DNA from: Cupriavidus sp. 2SB
GTDB taxonomy: Bacteria; Pseudomonadota; Gammaproteobacteria; Burkholderiales; Burkholderiaceae
Direction: 5' to 3'
NCBI RefSeq assembly: GCF_005503625.1
Contig: NZ_SCMX01000006.1
Span: 1-64,000, forward strand
DNA length: 64,000 bases
The notes beneath the pieces are model-generated. The model did no database searches and had not been told where the DNA came from. It worked only from the letters and a program-made list of their open reading frames with translations. The position numbers and the translations under genes were made by a program. Numbering within the stretch: the stretch's first letter is position 1; every line of letters begins with the position of its first letter. Shown one piece after another: positions 17,106 to 26,852 of the stretch.

Positions 17106-18754
17106 TGCGGCACCTCGATACCCTTCACGTTGCTCGGGGTGGCCTTGGCCGTTTTCGGGGCCGCAGCCTTGCGCGGCGCCTTGCGTTTTCCGACGAGCCA
17201 CGCGGCACTTCCCAAGCCAATACCCAGCGCGAGCACGGTCAGGTCGAAGCCCGCCACCACAGCCGGGCCGTGGAACAGCGTAACGCCGAGGTGCGTGGAC
17301 GTGGTGAAGGCATTGAGCACAGGCAGCCCGGCAAACAGCGCCGCACCGATCCATAGCTGCACGCGCCACATGCCGCGCGTCGGACGAATCTGCGCAAGCA
17401 CCGCAGCGGCCGCCCAGGCGGCGAAGAATGCCTGGATCTCTGCGGCCGAGCGTTGCGGGATATCCACGGGCAGCAGGCGATTGGCCCAGAAATACGTGGC
17501 GAAGGCGATCGGCAGACCGGCAATCGCACCCAGGTTCAGGGCCTCCACCAGCCGCAGGCCGAACGGCGTGCGTCCCGTGGCGGCGATGCGCTTGGCATGG
17601 TGCTGTCGTGTCTTGACGGCCCACATCACGGCACCCGTGGCAACCATCAGCGTGCCGGCGATGCCGGACAGGAAGAACAGCACGCGCAGCAATGTTGGCG
17701 CGAAGTGCGCCACATGCAGGCCCACCATCGTGAAGCGGGTGGCGCTGGCACCGGCCATTTCCTCGCCCAGCGTCGCCTTCAACTCGCCGGTGGGTCCGGT
17801 GAAGACCATCGATGGCGGCGTGGTCCGCATGCTGCGTTCATCGCGGCGCGTGAGCGCCACGGTGGCGCTGGCGTTGTTGGGCTGTTCGACGGTGATGCGC
17901 TGGATGCCGCTATCGTTCCAGCGCGCATTGGCCTGCGCCATCATCGGCGCGATAGGCGCCAGTGGCGCGCTGTCCTTCGACGCCTTCAGGTTACGCGGCG
18001 CACGGGCGGCCAGTTCGGTGTTGAACGCGCGCTCGTCGCCCTTGTACACCGACTGGATCCCCCACGGCATGTACAAGAGCATCAGCGTGACCAGGCCCGT
18101 GTAGGTGATCATCAAGTGGAACGGCAGTGCCAGCACGGCCACGGCATTGTGCGCGTCGAGCCAGGAGCGCTGTCCCTTCCTGGCGCGGAACGTAAAGAAA
18201 TCGGCAAAGATGCGCCGGTGCGTGATCACGCCGCTGATGATGGCCACCAGCATGAACATCGTGCAGAAGCCGATGATCCAGCGCGCCCATATCGCCGGCA
18301 TGTAGTGCAGGTCGAAGTGCAGCCGATACAGGAAATCGCCGCCGCGGGTGTCGCGCGCACCGGCAATCGGCTCGCCGGTGGCCGGGTCGAGCGTTCGGGT
18401 TTCAAGCCGTGCGCGGTTGTTCTTGCCCTTGTCCTCGGCGGTCGGCTTGCGGAGCCAGAACAGCGAGATCGTGGGATTACGCTCGTCGGGCAACGAAATA
18501 AACCAGCGCTCCGCATTGGGCGCCTCGCGCTGCAGGAAGGTGTAGGCGCGCTGCGCGGCATCCACCTCGGACACCTTGCTGTTCAGCGACGCATGCAGTT
18601 CCGGCTTCATCCACACCGAAATCTCGTCGCGGTAATAGCTGGCCGTGCCGCCGCAGAACACGAGGAACAGGAACCAGCAGACCAGCAGGCCGGACCACGT
18701 ATGGAGCCACGCCATGGCCTGGCGCAGCCCCTGACCTTTTCTGAGTTCAGTCAT
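17102..18754 (-). CDS. PepSY-domain inner-membrane protein (siderophore-iron reductase-like)
   Basis: A 550-residue protein with four clear membrane segments: near residue 20 (Trp-Ser-Gly-Leu-Leu-Val-Cys-Trp-Phe-Leu), near 195-215, near 245-270, and in a C-terminal multi-segment block. A PepSY periplasmic region lies between them. Conserved membrane His residues (His-Thr-Trp-Ser-Gly, Asp-Ala-His-Asn, Gly-Leu-His-Val-Ala-His) could bind haem, as in PepSY reductases that release iron from siderophores. Start and stop overlap the neighbours by four bases each. Lys/Pro-rich C-terminal tail. The reductase role is inferred from family and context. Confidence 0.85.
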   Translation of the reverse strand: MTELRKGQGLRQAMAWLHTWSGLLVCWFLFLVFCGGTASYYRDEISVWMKPELHASLNSKVSEVDAAQRAYTFLQREAPNAERWFISLPDERNPTISLFWLRKPTAEDKGKNNRARLETRTLDPATGEPIAGARDTRGGDFLYRLHFDLHYMPAIWARWIIGFCTMFMLVAIISGVITHRRIFADFFTFRARKGQRSWLDAHNAVAVLALPFHLMITYTGLVTLMLLYMPWGIQSVYKGDERAFNTELAARAPRNLKASKDSAPLAPIAPMMAQANARWNDSGIQRITVEQPNNASATVALTRRDERSMRTTPPSMVFTGPTGELKATLGEEMAGASATRFTMVGLHVAHFAPTLLRVLFFLSGIAGTLMVATGAVMWAVKTRQHHAKRIAATGRTPFGLRLVEALNLGAIAGLPIAFATYFWANRLLPVDIPQRSAAEIQAFFAAWAAAAVLAQIRPTRGMWRVQLWIGAALFAGLPVLNAFTTSTHLGVTLFHGPAVVAGFDLTVLALGIGLGSAAWLVGKRKAPRKAAAPKTAKATPSNVKGIEVPQ

Positions 18755-19053
18755 CACGCACCACCCAGGGCAAACCAGCCCAATGCCAGGACCGCAGCAG
18801 GAATTGCCAGACCGATCCACGCACGCAGCGCCGAATCGGCGGCAAACACCCAGATCACGGCCAGCGCAAACCAGAGGAACGACAACAGCGTGGCGGTCAC
18901 CACAGCCTCGGCCCGCGCCATGCCCACCCACTGCGCCAGCACCAGCGACAGGCAGCCGGTAGCCAGCGCCGCAACGCCATAGCCGCCCAGAATGGCCGCG
19001 ATGGCGCGCGAGGCAATGCCTGCGCGGTATGCGACCGTAATCCCCTGCTTCAT
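18754..19053 (-). CDS. DUF3649-family small membrane protein
   Basis: A 99-residue protein with three membrane helices, of the DUF3649 type found upstream of PepSY iron-uptake proteins. It is the first gene of the minus-strand operon DUF3649-PepSY-DUF3325, with a four-base stop/start overlap to the PepSY gene. The start at 19053 is chosen because the first helix begins shortly afterwards and a Fur-like site lies directly upstream. Confidence 0.75.
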   Translation of the reverse strand: MKQGITVAYRAGIASRAIAAILGGYGVAALATGCLSLVLAQWVGMARAEAVVTATLLSFLWFALAVIWVFAADSALRAWIGLAIPAAVLALGWFALGGA

Positions 19054-19084
19054 GTTTCTACGATGTCTCAAAAAGTAACGCACA

Positions 19085-19099
19085 TGATAATCGTTCCCA
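19085..19099. promoter_or_regulatory. Fur-box-like site upstream of the iron-uptake operon
   Basis: TGATAAT-C-GTTCCCA fits the 7-1-7 Fur consensus (TGATAAT-n-ATTATCA) with a perfect left half and four of seven bases in the right half. It lies about 32 bases upstream of the DUF3649 start, where a repressor would block the promoter. The rest of the 313-base gap to the acyl-CoA ligase shows nothing else clear. Confidence 0.55.
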
Positions 19100-19366
19100 T
19101 CTCCGATGTCTGCCGCGTTATGTGACGAGTAGGGTTTGGGATGAGCAGACATTGGCAGACATGTCGCGATTTCCCACAAACTGCCGACCATCCGAGCGTG
19201 CCTGGCGATAGACACAGGACGGCGATATTCGCACAAAACTTGCCAGTTGATTCCGTCAGGCAGAACCATCATTCCGCCACGCGGTTGACGCCCGCAGGAT
19301 CGGGATGGGACGATGCACCACATCGAATACCGGCGGACTCACGCCGGAGCCTTGCCTGGAGACAAC

Positions 19367-20947
19367 ATGAGCAGTACCGCCGCACCGGCGGGCCAGTCTG
19401 GCCCGGCGTCCGCCATTCCTGTATCGCACCCCCCCTTCCAGCCAGCATTCGCTCGCCTGCACCAGACCATGGCGCCATGGGTGGCCAGCCATCCCGACCG
19501 CATTGCCGTGATGGACGCACACCGCGCGTTGCGCTATGCGGAACTTGATGAAGCCGTCCGCGAGACCGCCCAGACCCTGACGCAACTCGGCGTGCGGGGC
19601 GGCGATCGCGTGGTGCTGGTGACCGAGAACAGCGTGGGATGCGCCGTGCTGCTGCTCGCGCTCAGCGCCATCGACGCGTGGTCCGTACCCGTCAACGCGC
19701 GGCTCTCGGCGCGTGAAATCGCCAACATCGTCGAGCACGCCGGCGCGCGGGTGACGCTCTATCTCGACAACGATTTCCCCGAAGCGCGCGAGCATGGCCT
19801 CGCCCGTGGTGCGCAGTGGACCGAGTGGACCCATGTCGGACGCCTGCTGGTCAGCGCCGTCGATGACGCGGCGGTCACGGAGCCGGTGGAGGCCGACCCA
19901 CGCCAGCAGGTGGCGGCGATGATCTACACCACGGGCACTACGGGCGCGTCGAAGGCTGTGATGCTGACGCATGCCAACCTGATGTTCATCGGCCATTCCA
20001 ACCGGCTGCAGTCGCGCGTGGCACCCGGCGACCGCGTCTACGGCGTGCTGCCGATCTCGCATGTGTATGGCTTGTCGGTGTTGCTGGTCGGCCCGGTGTC
20101 GAACGGCGCCACGGTGTATTACGAGCCGCGCTTCCGTCCCGAGAAGCTCGCTCGGGCACTCGTGGATCAACAACTGACGGTGCTACACGGCGTGCCCGCC
20201 ATGTACGCCAAGGTCATCGAGTGGAGCCGTGCCAACGGCCAGTCCCTGCGCACGCCCGCGCTGCGGATGGCGCAGTCCGGCGGCGCACCGCTGACGGCCA
20301 CGCTGAAGGCGGCCTTCGAAGAGGCATTCGGCATCGTGTTGCACAACGGCTATGGCATGACGGAGACATCGCCGACGGTCTGCCAGACGCGCGTGGAGAC
20401 GCCGCGTAGCGATTGCTCCGTGGGCGCGGCCGTGCCCGACGTGGAGATCATGCTCGGCTCGCCCCTGCCCGATGGCAGCGGCGAGTTGCTGGTGCGCGGC
20501 CCGAACGTGATGAAGGGCTACTACAAGCGCCCCGACCTGACCGCGCAGACCATCGATACCGATGGCTGGCTGCATACCGGCGACCTCGCACGAATCGACG
20601 CCGATGGTGCGGTGTCCATCGTGGGCCGCTCGAAGGAAATCATCATTCACTCGGGCTTCAACGTGTATCCCGAGGAAGTCGAGCAATCGCTGAACGCATT
20701 CCCCGCCGTGCTGCAATCGGCAGTGGTAGGCCGGGCGATCGAGGGAAACGAGGAAGTCATCGCGTTCGTCGAGGTACGCGGCGGCATGACGCTCGACGAG
20801 GCCGCGCTGCGCGCCTTCCTGCGCGAGCGTCTCTCGCCGTACAAGATGCCCGCCGAAGTGCGCATCGTGACGCAACTGCCCGCCGCACCGTCCGGCAAGA
20901 TTCTCAAGGCGAAGCTGCGCGAGCAGCTTGCAGCCGGCAACCTGTGA
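19367..20947 (+). CDS. AMP-forming acyl-CoA ligase (ANL superfamily)
   Basis: A 526-residue adenylate-forming enzyme that would activate a carboxylic acid with ATP and join it to CoA. The core motifs are intact: Tyr-Thr-Thr-Gly-Thr-Thr-Gly-Ala-Ser-Lys (A3), Gly-Tyr-Gly-Met-Thr-Glu-Thr (A5), Gly-Trp-Leu-His-Thr-Gly-Asp (A7), Gly-Arg-Ser-Lys-Glu-Ile-Ile-Ile-His-Ser-Gly-Phe-Asn (A8) and Pro-Ser-Gly-Lys-Ile-Leu (A10 Lys). Start at 19367 follows GGAGAC. It resembles long-chain or aryl acyl-CoA ligases; the substrate is not decidable. The IclR gene starts eight bases after its stop, so both form one operon. Confidence 0.9.
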   Translation: MSSTAAPAGQSGPASAIPVSHPPFQPAFARLHQTMAPWVASHPDRIAVMDAHRALRYAELDEAVRETAQTLTQLGVRGGDRVVLVTENSVGCAVLLLALSAIDAWSVPVNARLSAREIANIVEHAGARVTLYLDNDFPEAREHGLARGAQWTEWTHVGRLLVSAVDDAAVTEPVEADPRQQVAAMIYTTGTTGASKAVMLTHANLMFIGHSNRLQSRVAPGDRVYGVLPISHVYGLSVLLVGPVSNGATVYYEPRFRPEKLARALVDQQLTVLHGVPAMYAKVIEWSRANGQSLRTPALRMAQSGGAPLTATLKAAFEEAFGIVLHNGYGMTETSPTVCQTRVETPRSDCSVGAAVPDVEIMLGSPLPDGSGELLVRGPNVMKGYYKRPDLTAQTIDTDGWLHTGDLARIDADGAVSIVGRSKEIIIHSGFNVYPEEVEQSLNAFPAVLQSAVVGRAIEGNEEVIAFVEVRGGMTLDEAALRAFLRERLSPYKMPAEVRIVTQLPAAPSGKILKAKLREQLAAGNL

Positions 20948-20955
20948 GCCACGCC

Positions 20956-21834
20956 ATGGAACATATGAAACATATGGAACAGACACTGACCACCGCGCCG
21001 GACACTTTCGACACCACGCAGGCCGCCACCATCCCTGCCACGCCAGCGAAGAAGGAAAGCGTGCGCAAGGAAGACCGCCACTTCGTCACGGCCCTGGCGC
21101 GCGGCCTTGACGTGCTGGCCTGCTTCCGCGCCTTCGACAGCGAACTCGGCAATGCCGAACTGGCGCAGCGCTGCGGCCTGCCCAAGTCCACGATCTCGCG
21201 GCTCACGCATACGCTGACCGAACTCGGCTACCTGCAGGCATTGACCGATCCTGTGCGCTACCGCCTCGGCAGTTCGGCGCTCGCGCTGGCCCCAGCCGCG
21301 CAACAGGGCGCCGATGTGCTGGCCGTGGCGCGTCCGTTCATGCAGGAACTGGCCGATCTGTCGAAGGGTGTGGCCTCGCTCATCGTGCGCGATCGTGGCC
21401 GCATGCTGATTTTCGAGAACTGCCAGGCCGAGAGCTACCTGACGCTGCGCGTGCCCGTGGGCAGCCGCGTATCGGGGCTGACCACGGCGGCGGGCCGCGC
21501 CTACCTGCTGGCGCTGTCGAACACGGAGCAACGTCAGGCACTGGCAGCGTTCCGCACCGATGACAAGACGCCCGCGCCCACGGCCGAGAGCATGTTGATG
21601 CAATGCCGCGACGAGCATCGCCGGCTGGGCTGCACCACGTCGTTCGGCGAGTGGCTGCCCGATATCAACTCGATCGCGCTGGCGTTCCGTCCAGGCCCGT
21701 CGCTGCCGCCCATGACGCTGAGCTGCAGCGGACCCAACGCACTGGTGCCGCCCGCGCACCTGCTGGAGAAAGTCCGCCCGCTGTTGCAGCAGCACGTCCG
21801 CAGGATCGAGGCCACCTTCGGCGTCACCGCCTGA
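20956..21834 (+). CDS. IclR-family transcriptional regulator
   Basis: A 292-residue protein with a long N-terminal extension (about 40 residues), an IclR winged helix (Asn-Ala-Glu-Leu-Ala-Gln-Arg-Cys-Gly-Leu-Pro-Lys-Ser-Thr-Ile-Ser-Arg-Leu) and a C-terminal ligand-binding domain (Ile-Val-Arg-Asp-Arg-Gly ... Pro-Val-Gly-Ser-Arg-Val ... Thr-Ala-Ala-Gly-Arg-Ala-Tyr-Leu). It most resembles IclR members that control aromatic-acid genes. It follows the acyl-CoA ligase by eight bases, so it probably regulates that operon in response to the ligase substrate or its CoA ester. Confidence 0.87.
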   Translation: MEHMKHMEQTLTTAPDTFDTTQAATIPATPAKKESVRKEDRHFVTALARGLDVLACFRAFDSELGNAELAQRCGLPKSTISRLTHTLTELGYLQALTDPVRYRLGSSALALAPAAQQGADVLAVARPFMQELADLSKGVASLIVRDRGRMLIFENCQAESYLTLRVPVGSRVSGLTTAAGRAYLLALSNTEQRQALAAFRTDDKTPAPTAESMLMQCRDEHRRLGCTTSFGEWLPDINSIALAFRPGPSLPPMTLSCSGPNALVPPAHLLEKVRPLLQQHVRRIEATFGVTA

Positions 21835-21913
21835 GCGTCATATCGAGCCACGCAGGAATGCCGCGTTTGCCGTACGATGCGGAATTCCTGCCCTCTCACC
21901 GGACCCGATTCCC

Positions 21914-22282
21914 ATGCCCCACCTCATCGTCGAAATCACCGAAAACACCCGCCTTGCCCGCTCGAAAGAAGAACTGCTCGACGAGTGCAATGCCGCGCTG
22001 CTCGCCAGCGGCCAGTTCGATGAACCGTCGATCAAGTCGCGCGTGATCATGCTCGACACGTATCGCCGCGGGACCGAACAGGGCGACCGTGGCTTCGTGC
22101 ATGCCACGCTTCAGATTCTCGATGGCCGCGATCAGGCGATCCGAAAGGATCTTGGCGAGCGCGTTGCCAGTGCCATCGCCGAATGCGTGCGGCCCGGCAC
22201 CGAAGGGCAGTCCGTGCAAGTGACGGTGAATGTCATGGAAATGGAACGCGCGACCTTCGCCAAGCAAGTGATTGGCGGCTAA
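21914..22282 (+). CDS. 5-carboxymethyl-2-hydroxymuconate isomerase-like tautomerase
   Basis: A 122-residue protein starting Met-Pro-His-Leu, so removal of the Met exposes the catalytic N-terminal proline of the tautomerase fold. Length and pattern match CHMI (HpaF-like), which isomerises a ring-cleavage product in homoprotocatechuate breakdown. No other gene of that pathway is present, so the true substrate is open. A hairpin AGGCGCGA/TCGCGCCT at 22310-22330, just past the stop and inside the 3' end of the convergent hipA-like gene, may end transcription. Confidence 0.8.
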   Translation: MPHLIVEITENTRLARSKEELLDECNAALLASGQFDEPSIKSRVIMLDTYRRGTEQGDRGFVHATLQILDGRDQAIRKDLGERVASAIAECVRPGTEGQSVQVTVNVMEMERATFAKQVIGG

Positions 22283-22292
22283 ATTGCCCCTG

Positions 22293-23648
22293 CTACCCCA
22301 GGCGCGAGACCTTCGCGCCTGCTTCTCTGATATGGGTGGCGAGGCTATCCAGACACGGGCCAAATGCCGCGGAAAAGCGGTATTCGGCACGCAGCCCGCT
22401 CAGGTAGTCTTCGGCCATGCTGTACGCACGCATCCAGATTGCATTCGGCACATTGGAGCGCAAGTTGGCCGGCACCAGCGTGTTAGACAAGGCGCCGCTC
22501 GCGCGCGGCGCGAATCCCATCGACAGCATGTCGTAGGCCGGTGCCAGCACGTAGGGACGCGCGTGCAGCGCTTCGCCGTTGGTGAAGGACAAATTGCCGT
22601 TGTGCATATCGGTGTTCCCGATCAGCGTGCCGAACGCATAGAGCAATGCGGCGTTTTCTGCGGACTCCGGCGTGATATGTCGCTCGTTGGCAAGTTGCGC
22701 GGCGATCACCGGCCAGATGGCGCTGCCCTGACCGGCGAACTCTGCTTCGACCGATTCAAGCGAGAACAGCGCCCGACGTCCCAGCGGCCCGACCCGGTCG
22801 AATCGCTCCACCTCCAGGAATCGCTGCGAACCGTGATCGACGACATGCGATCGTGCCGCGCGGATGCCTGACGCCGCGAGTGTCTCCAGCGCGTGATGCT
22901 CCGTCAGCAGCAAATCGCGCCAGCGCTCGGTCATCGCGTTGTCTTCGGGGAGCGTGAACTTCACCAGCACATGCCGTGGCCCACGCGTCGTATCGACATA
23001 GGCCGTGAATTTGGGCTGCTCGCCACCCGCAGATGATCCCGGTAACTCACCCCGCGCAGCCTCTTGCGCCAGCCGCACGTAGACCGATCCCTTTCCGGCT
23101 TCCGCGAGCGGCTTCGGCACCTCGGCACTCAGGAAGCGGTCGCGCGCGAGGTCGCCCAGCAACAGATTGCCCACGGCGTCCGGGCCCTGCGCGATCAGAC
23201 TTCGCATGATCTGGCTATCGTTCCACTCGGCCACATTGGCGGGCAGGCCCAGCCCCTGCGCATATCGCGCGGCATAGGCGCGACCGAGAAAACCCTGCGG
23301 CCGCATATCCAGCAGCCACCACGGCAGGCTGTCGCTGAAACGGGTAACGCCCCCCTCCGCTTCGCGCATCACGAAGCCGTCCGCCCGCACGGGAATGAGA
23401 TCGCCCAGCGCGCGGATCGTACCGTCCGAACACACGCGATAGACCGGCACTTCGCCAAACCCGCGAGCAGTGTCACGCAAGGCATATTGAATAGATCGGG
23501 CAGCGCCTAGTCGAACCAGTTCGCCATCCATGCCCTGGATGGCGCGCGACAGCGTTGGCTGACTAACTCCAATGTTTTCAATGAGTTGGCGCGCCGTGGC
23601 CGGGCCACCGGCGAGCCGGAACCGGATCTGATCGGGGAGCGAAGCCAT
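22293..23648 (-). CDS. HipA-family kinase of the YjjJ/HipH type with its own N-terminal DNA-binding domain
   Basis: A 451-residue protein. Residues 1-60 form a winged-helix domain (Ile-Gly-Val-Ser-Gln-Pro-Thr-Leu-Ser-Arg-Ala-Ile). The rest is a HipA-like Ser/Thr kinase with the Ser-rich loop Ser205-Ser206-Ala-Gly-Gly-Glu-Gln-Pro-Lys-Phe, catalytic Asp347 (Gly-Asn-Thr-Asp-Met-His-Asn-Gly-Asn) and metal-binding Asp373 (Tyr-Asp-Met-Leu). No HipB antitoxin gene is next to it, as for E. coli YjjJ, where the DNA-binding domain is fused to the toxin. The ATG has no ribosome site; instead three TGAATAGA repeats lie directly upstream, suggesting a repeat-built operator in the leader. Confidence 0.85.
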   Translation of the reverse strand: MASLPDQIRFRLAGGPATARQLIENIGVSQPTLSRAIQGMDGELVRLGAARSIQYALRDTARGFGEVPVYRVCSDGTIRALGDLIPVRADGFVMREAEGGVTRFSDSLPWWLLDMRPQGFLGRAYAARYAQGLGLPANVAEWNDSQIMRSLIAQGPDAVGNLLLGDLARDRFLSAEVPKPLAEAGKGSVYVRLAQEAARGELPGSSAGGEQPKFTAYVDTTRGPRHVLVKFTLPEDNAMTERWRDLLLTEHHALETLAASGIRAARSHVVDHGSQRFLEVERFDRVGPLGRRALFSLESVEAEFAGQGSAIWPVIAAQLANERHITPESAENAALLYAFGTLIGNTDMHNGNLSFTNGEALHARPYVLAPAYDMLSMGFAPRASGALSNTLVPANLRSNVPNAIWMRAYSMAEDYLSGLRAEYRFSAAFGPCLDSLATHIREAGAKVSRLG

Positions 23649-23651
23649 ATC

Positions 23652-23683
23652 TGAATAGATTCTTGAATAGAATCATGAATAGA
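23652..23683. repeat. Three TGAATAGA direct repeats at exact 12-bp spacing at the hipA-like start
   Basis: TGAATAGA occurs at 23652, 23664 and 23676, each 12 bases apart, ending four bases before the start codon on the minus strand. A TATAGT-like -10 element (minus strand) lies just upstream near 23692-23697. A fourth copy is inside the gene at 23488-23495. The spacing close to one helical turn suggests a cooperative operator for the protein's own winged helix. Confidence 0.7.
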
Positions 23684-23745
23684 TACTGGACTATACCATC
23701 GGCTGCGACACATGCGACCGGGCTTGCTTGAAGTGCCCTAAAAAG

Positions 23746-23784
23746 CACAAGAGCGATGCCGCGCTTACGCAGCGACATCGCTCT
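23746..23784 (-). terminator. Terminator for the garD operon
   Basis: On the minus strand AGAGCGATG pairs with CATCGCTCT (23776-23784 with 23750-23758), a 9-bp stem with a large partly paired loop, followed by TGTGCTTTTT. It lies about 50 bases past the garD stop. Confidence 0.65.
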
Positions 23785-23832
23785 GTTTCTTATTGTTTGT
23801 TTGTTTGTTAAGACCCCTCCCGCACTCCCCGA

Positions 23833-25416
23833 TCAGGTCACCGGCGCCGGGTTGAACAGTGCCAGGGAGTTCTGCAGGCCATGGTGCTCGGCCCAGGTTT
23901 TCTTCCGGCCACTCGCCACCTCGATCATCAGGTTGAACAGTTCCCAGCCCACGTCCTCGATGGTCGCATCGCCGGTGGCGATACTGCCCGCGTTGATGTC
24001 CATGAGGTCATGCCAGCGGCGTGCGAGGTCGCTGCGCGTGGCTACCTTGATGACCGGCACTTCGGCCAGACCATACGGCGTGCCGCGCCCCGTGGTGAAC
24101 ACGTGCAGGTTCATGCCGGCGGCCATTTGCAGCGTGCCGCAGATGAAATCGCTGGCGGGTGTGGCGGTGTAGTTCAGGCCGCGTGTCTTGACGCGCTCGC
24201 CCGGCGAGACCACACCGGCGATGGGTGCGCTACCGGACTTGACGATCGAGCCCATGGCTTTCTCGACGATGTTCGACAAGCCGCCCTTCTTGTTGCCTGG
24301 CGTGGTGTTGGCGCTGCGGTCCGCGCGGCCGCGGTCCAGGTATTTGTCGTACCAGTCCATCTCGCGGATCATCGCCTCGGCCACTTCGGGTGTAGCGGCG
24401 CGCGAGGTCAACTGGTCGATGCCGTCGCGCACTTCGGTCACCTCCGAGAACATCACGGTTGCGCCGGCGCGTACCAGCAGGTCGGTGGCGAAACCCACGG
24501 CCGGGTTGGCGGTCACGCCAGAGAACGCATCGCTGCCGCCGCACTGCACGCCCACCACGAGCTCGGAAACGGGCACCGTTTCGCGCTTGCGTGCATTGAG
24601 CGTCTTCAAGTGGCTCTCTGCCATCGCAACGATCGAATCGATCATCGACGCGAAGCCCACATGCTTGTCGTCCTGCAGGCAGACCACGCCCACCTGCACT
24701 TCGCCAGCGCCGGTCTGGATCGGGATGGTTCCCGGCGGCATCAGGCGATCCGGCTGCAGCTTTTCGCAGCCCAGGCTCACCATCATCGCGGTGCCGCCGA
24801 AATTGGGATTCAGCGCGATGTTGCGCAGCGTGCGGATCGGGATGATGGCGTCGGGCGCATCGATGGCCACGCCACAGCCGTAGGTGTGCTCCAGACCCAC
24901 TACGTCATCGACGTTCGGGTATTTCGGCAGCAGTTCGGCCTTGATGCGTCGCACGGCAAAATCCACCACGCCGGACACACACTGCACGGTCTCCGTGATT
25001 GCCAGGATGTTGCGCGTGCCCACCGAGCCATCCGGGTTGCGGAAACCCTCGAACGTATAGCCGTCGAGCGGCGGCAGCGGCTCGGGCAGGCGCGTGGAGA
25101 TCGGCAGGTCGGTCAGGCCGGGCGCCACGGGCATCTCGATGACACGCTCGTTGACCCAGCTACCGCGCGGCAGATCCTTGAGCGCATAGCCGATGGCCAC
25201 GTTGTAGCGCGTCACGGCATCGCCCTGCTTCAGGTCCACCAGTGCTACCTTGTGGCCCTGCGGCACATGTTCCACCAGGGTCAGGCCACACGGGAACACG
25301 GTGCCGGCGGGCTGCCCGCCGTCGTTGGCAACAATGGCCACGTTGTCATTCGCGTGGATGCGGATGTAGAGCGGCTTGGGCGCCGCCGCCACGTTCTGAA
25401 CCGACAAGTCCGACAT
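23833..25416 (-). CDS. garD: Galactarate dehydratase
   Basis: A 527-residue member of the UxaA/GarD family that dehydrates galactarate (meso-galactaric acid) to 5-dehydro-4-deoxy-D-glucarate in the cytoplasm. The N-terminal SAF-like domain (Asn-Asp-Asn-Val-Ala-Ile-Val ... Gly-His-Lys-Val-Ala-Leu) and the main domain (Gly-Tyr-Thr-Phe-Glu-Gly-Phe-Arg-Asn-x-Asp-Gly-Ser-Val-Gly-Thr-Arg-Asn, [10 protein letters not shown]) follow E. coli GarD closely, and the length fits GarD rather than the shorter altronate dehydratase. The transporter gene ends 16 bases upstream on the same strand. The product is the substrate of the divergently encoded KdgD. Confidence 0.92.
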   Translation of the reverse strand: MSDLSVQNVAAAPKPLYIRIHANDNVAIVANDGGQPAGTVFPCGLTLVEHVPQGHKVALVDLKQGDAVTRYNVAIGYALKDLPRGSWVNERVIEMPVAPGLTDLPISTRLPEPLPPLDGYTFEGFRNPDGSVGTRNILAITETVQCVSGVVDFAVRRIKAELLPKYPNVDDVVGLEHTYGCGVAIDAPDAIIPIRTLRNIALNPNFGGTAMMVSLGCEKLQPDRLMPPGTIPIQTGAGEVQVGVVCLQDDKHVGFASMIDSIVAMAESHLKTLNARKRETVPVSELVVGVQCGGSDAFSGVTANPAVGFATDLLVRAGATVMFSEVTEVRDGIDQLTSRAATPEVAEAMIREMDWYDKYLDRGRADRSANTTPGNKKGGLSNIVEKAMGSIVKSGSAPIAGVVSPGERVKTRGLNYTATPASDFICGTLQMAAGMNLHVFTTGRGTPYGLAEVPVIKVATRSDLARRWHDLMDINAGSIATGDATIEDVGWELFNLMIEVASGRKKTWAEHHGLQNSLALFNPAPVT

Positions 25417-25432
25417 TTGGGGGATTCCTTCT

Positions 25433-26791
25433 TTATTGGGGGTGCTTCAGTTCCACGCGGCGAATGTCCTTGACGATCACCAGGTAGCTCAGCACACAGA
25501 CCAGGGCGTTGATACCGACGAACACCAATGCGCCGTTGAACGAGCCCGTCGTGCTCAGGATATAGCCGATCACGATTGGCGTCACGATGCCGGCAATGTT
25601 GCCGAACGTGTTGAAAATACTGCCGGCCATGCCGATCACTTCCTTGGGCGCCGTATCGGCCACCACGGCCCAGCCCAGCGCGCCGATGCCCTTGCCGAAG
25701 AACGCCAGCGCCATGATGGCCACGACCAGCCACTCGGCATCCACGTAATTGCAGGCCACCATCGAGATCGACAGCGCCATGCCGGCGACGATCGGCACCT
25801 TGCGGGCCAGGGTCAGCGAATGGCCGCGACGCAGCAGCGCGTCGGAGATCACGCCGCCCAGTACACCGCCGAGGAAGCCGCAGATCGCGGGCAACGAGGC
25901 CACGAAGCCTGCCTTCAGGATCGACATGCCGCGCGCTTGCACCAGGTACACGGGGAACCATGTCAGGAAGAAGTACGTCAGCACGTTGACGCAGTACTGA
26001 CCCAGGTAGACACCTGCCAGCATGCGATTCGTCAGCAGTTGCTTCGCGTAGAACCAGCCGGTCGGGCTGGCTTCCTTCGCCTTGCCCTCGCCCTCGTTCA
26101 TGTGGATCAGGCCGCCGCCCTGCTCGATGTGCGCAAGTTCGGCGGGATTCACGGCCGGATGCGTGGCCGGGCTGCGCATGACCTTGAGCCAGACCAGCGC
26201 CAGCAGCATGCCCATGATGCCCATCCACAGATAGACGTGGTGCCAGCCCCAGCTATGGACGATCCACGCCATCAGCGGCGTGAACACCACGGCAGCGAAA
26301 TACTGGGCCGCATTGAAGATGGCCGATGCCGTGCCGCGTTCATCCGTGGGGAACCAGCTCGCCACAACCTTGGCATTGGCCGGGAACGCCGGCGACTCCG
26401 CGAGGCCCACCGCAAAGCGCAGCGCGAACAGCGCGGACAACGTGGCGCCAACCGTGCCGAAAATGCCGATCCAGCCTTGCAGCAGCGTGAACAGCGACCA
26501 GAAGAAGATGCTAACCGCGTAGATGCGGCGGGCGCCGAAACGGTCGAGCATCCAGCCGCCCGGAATCTGCGCCATCACGTAGGCCCAGCTGAACGCCGAG
26601 AAGATGTACCCCATCTGCACAGCCGTGAAGCCGAACTCCTCGCGCATGGCGGGGCCGGTGATGGATAGCGTGGCCCGGTCGGCGTAGTTGACCGTGGTCA
26701 CGATGAAGATCAGGGCAAGGATCCAGTAGCGGACATTGGTGCGGCGGGCGCCGGAGGCGGCAGCTGCGCCGGTGGTGGGTGTTGCGGTCAT
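25433..26791 (-). CDS. gudP: MFS glucarate/galactarate transporter
   Basis: A 452-residue major facilitator protein with 12 membrane segments, of the anion:cation symporter family. The N-terminus (Arg-Arg-Thr-Asn-Val-Arg-Tyr-Trp-Ile ... [10 protein letters not shown]) and the [12 protein letters not shown] segment match GudP/GarP, which import D-glucarate and galactarate with protons. It is the first gene of the minus-strand operon with garD. A TATAAT and a palindromic site lie in the upstream region shared with kdgD. Confidence 0.9.
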   Translation of the reverse strand: MTATPTTGAAAASGARRTNVRYWILALIFIVTTVNYADRATLSITGPAMREEFGFTAVQMGYIFSAFSWAYVMAQIPGGWMLDRFGARRIYAVSIFFWSLFTLLQGWIGIFGTVGATLSALFALRFAVGLAESPAFPANAKVVASWFPTDERGTASAIFNAAQYFAAVVFTPLMAWIVHSWGWHHVYLWMGIMGMLLALVWLKVMRSPATHPAVNPAELAHIEQGGGLIHMNEGEGKAKEASPTGWFYAKQLLTNRMLAGVYLGQYCVNVLTYFFLTWFPVYLVQARGMSILKAGFVASLPAICGFLGGVLGGVISDALLRRGHSLTLARKVPIVAGMALSISMVACNYVDAEWLVVAIMALAFFGKGIGALGWAVVADTAPKEVIGMAGSIFNTFGNIAGIVTPIVIGYILSTTGSFNGALVFVGINALVCVLSYLVIVKDIRRVELKHPQ

Positions 26792-26852
26792 CGGGTCTCC
26801 TCACAACCGGGGCCTGATGCAGGAATGCGTTGGGACCGGCTTGTGATATGTC

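Noticed and set aside
23801-23810. Short TTTG repeat run near the garD terminator as a phase-variation tract
   Set aside because: Only about four units, outside any reading frame; too short to support the idea.
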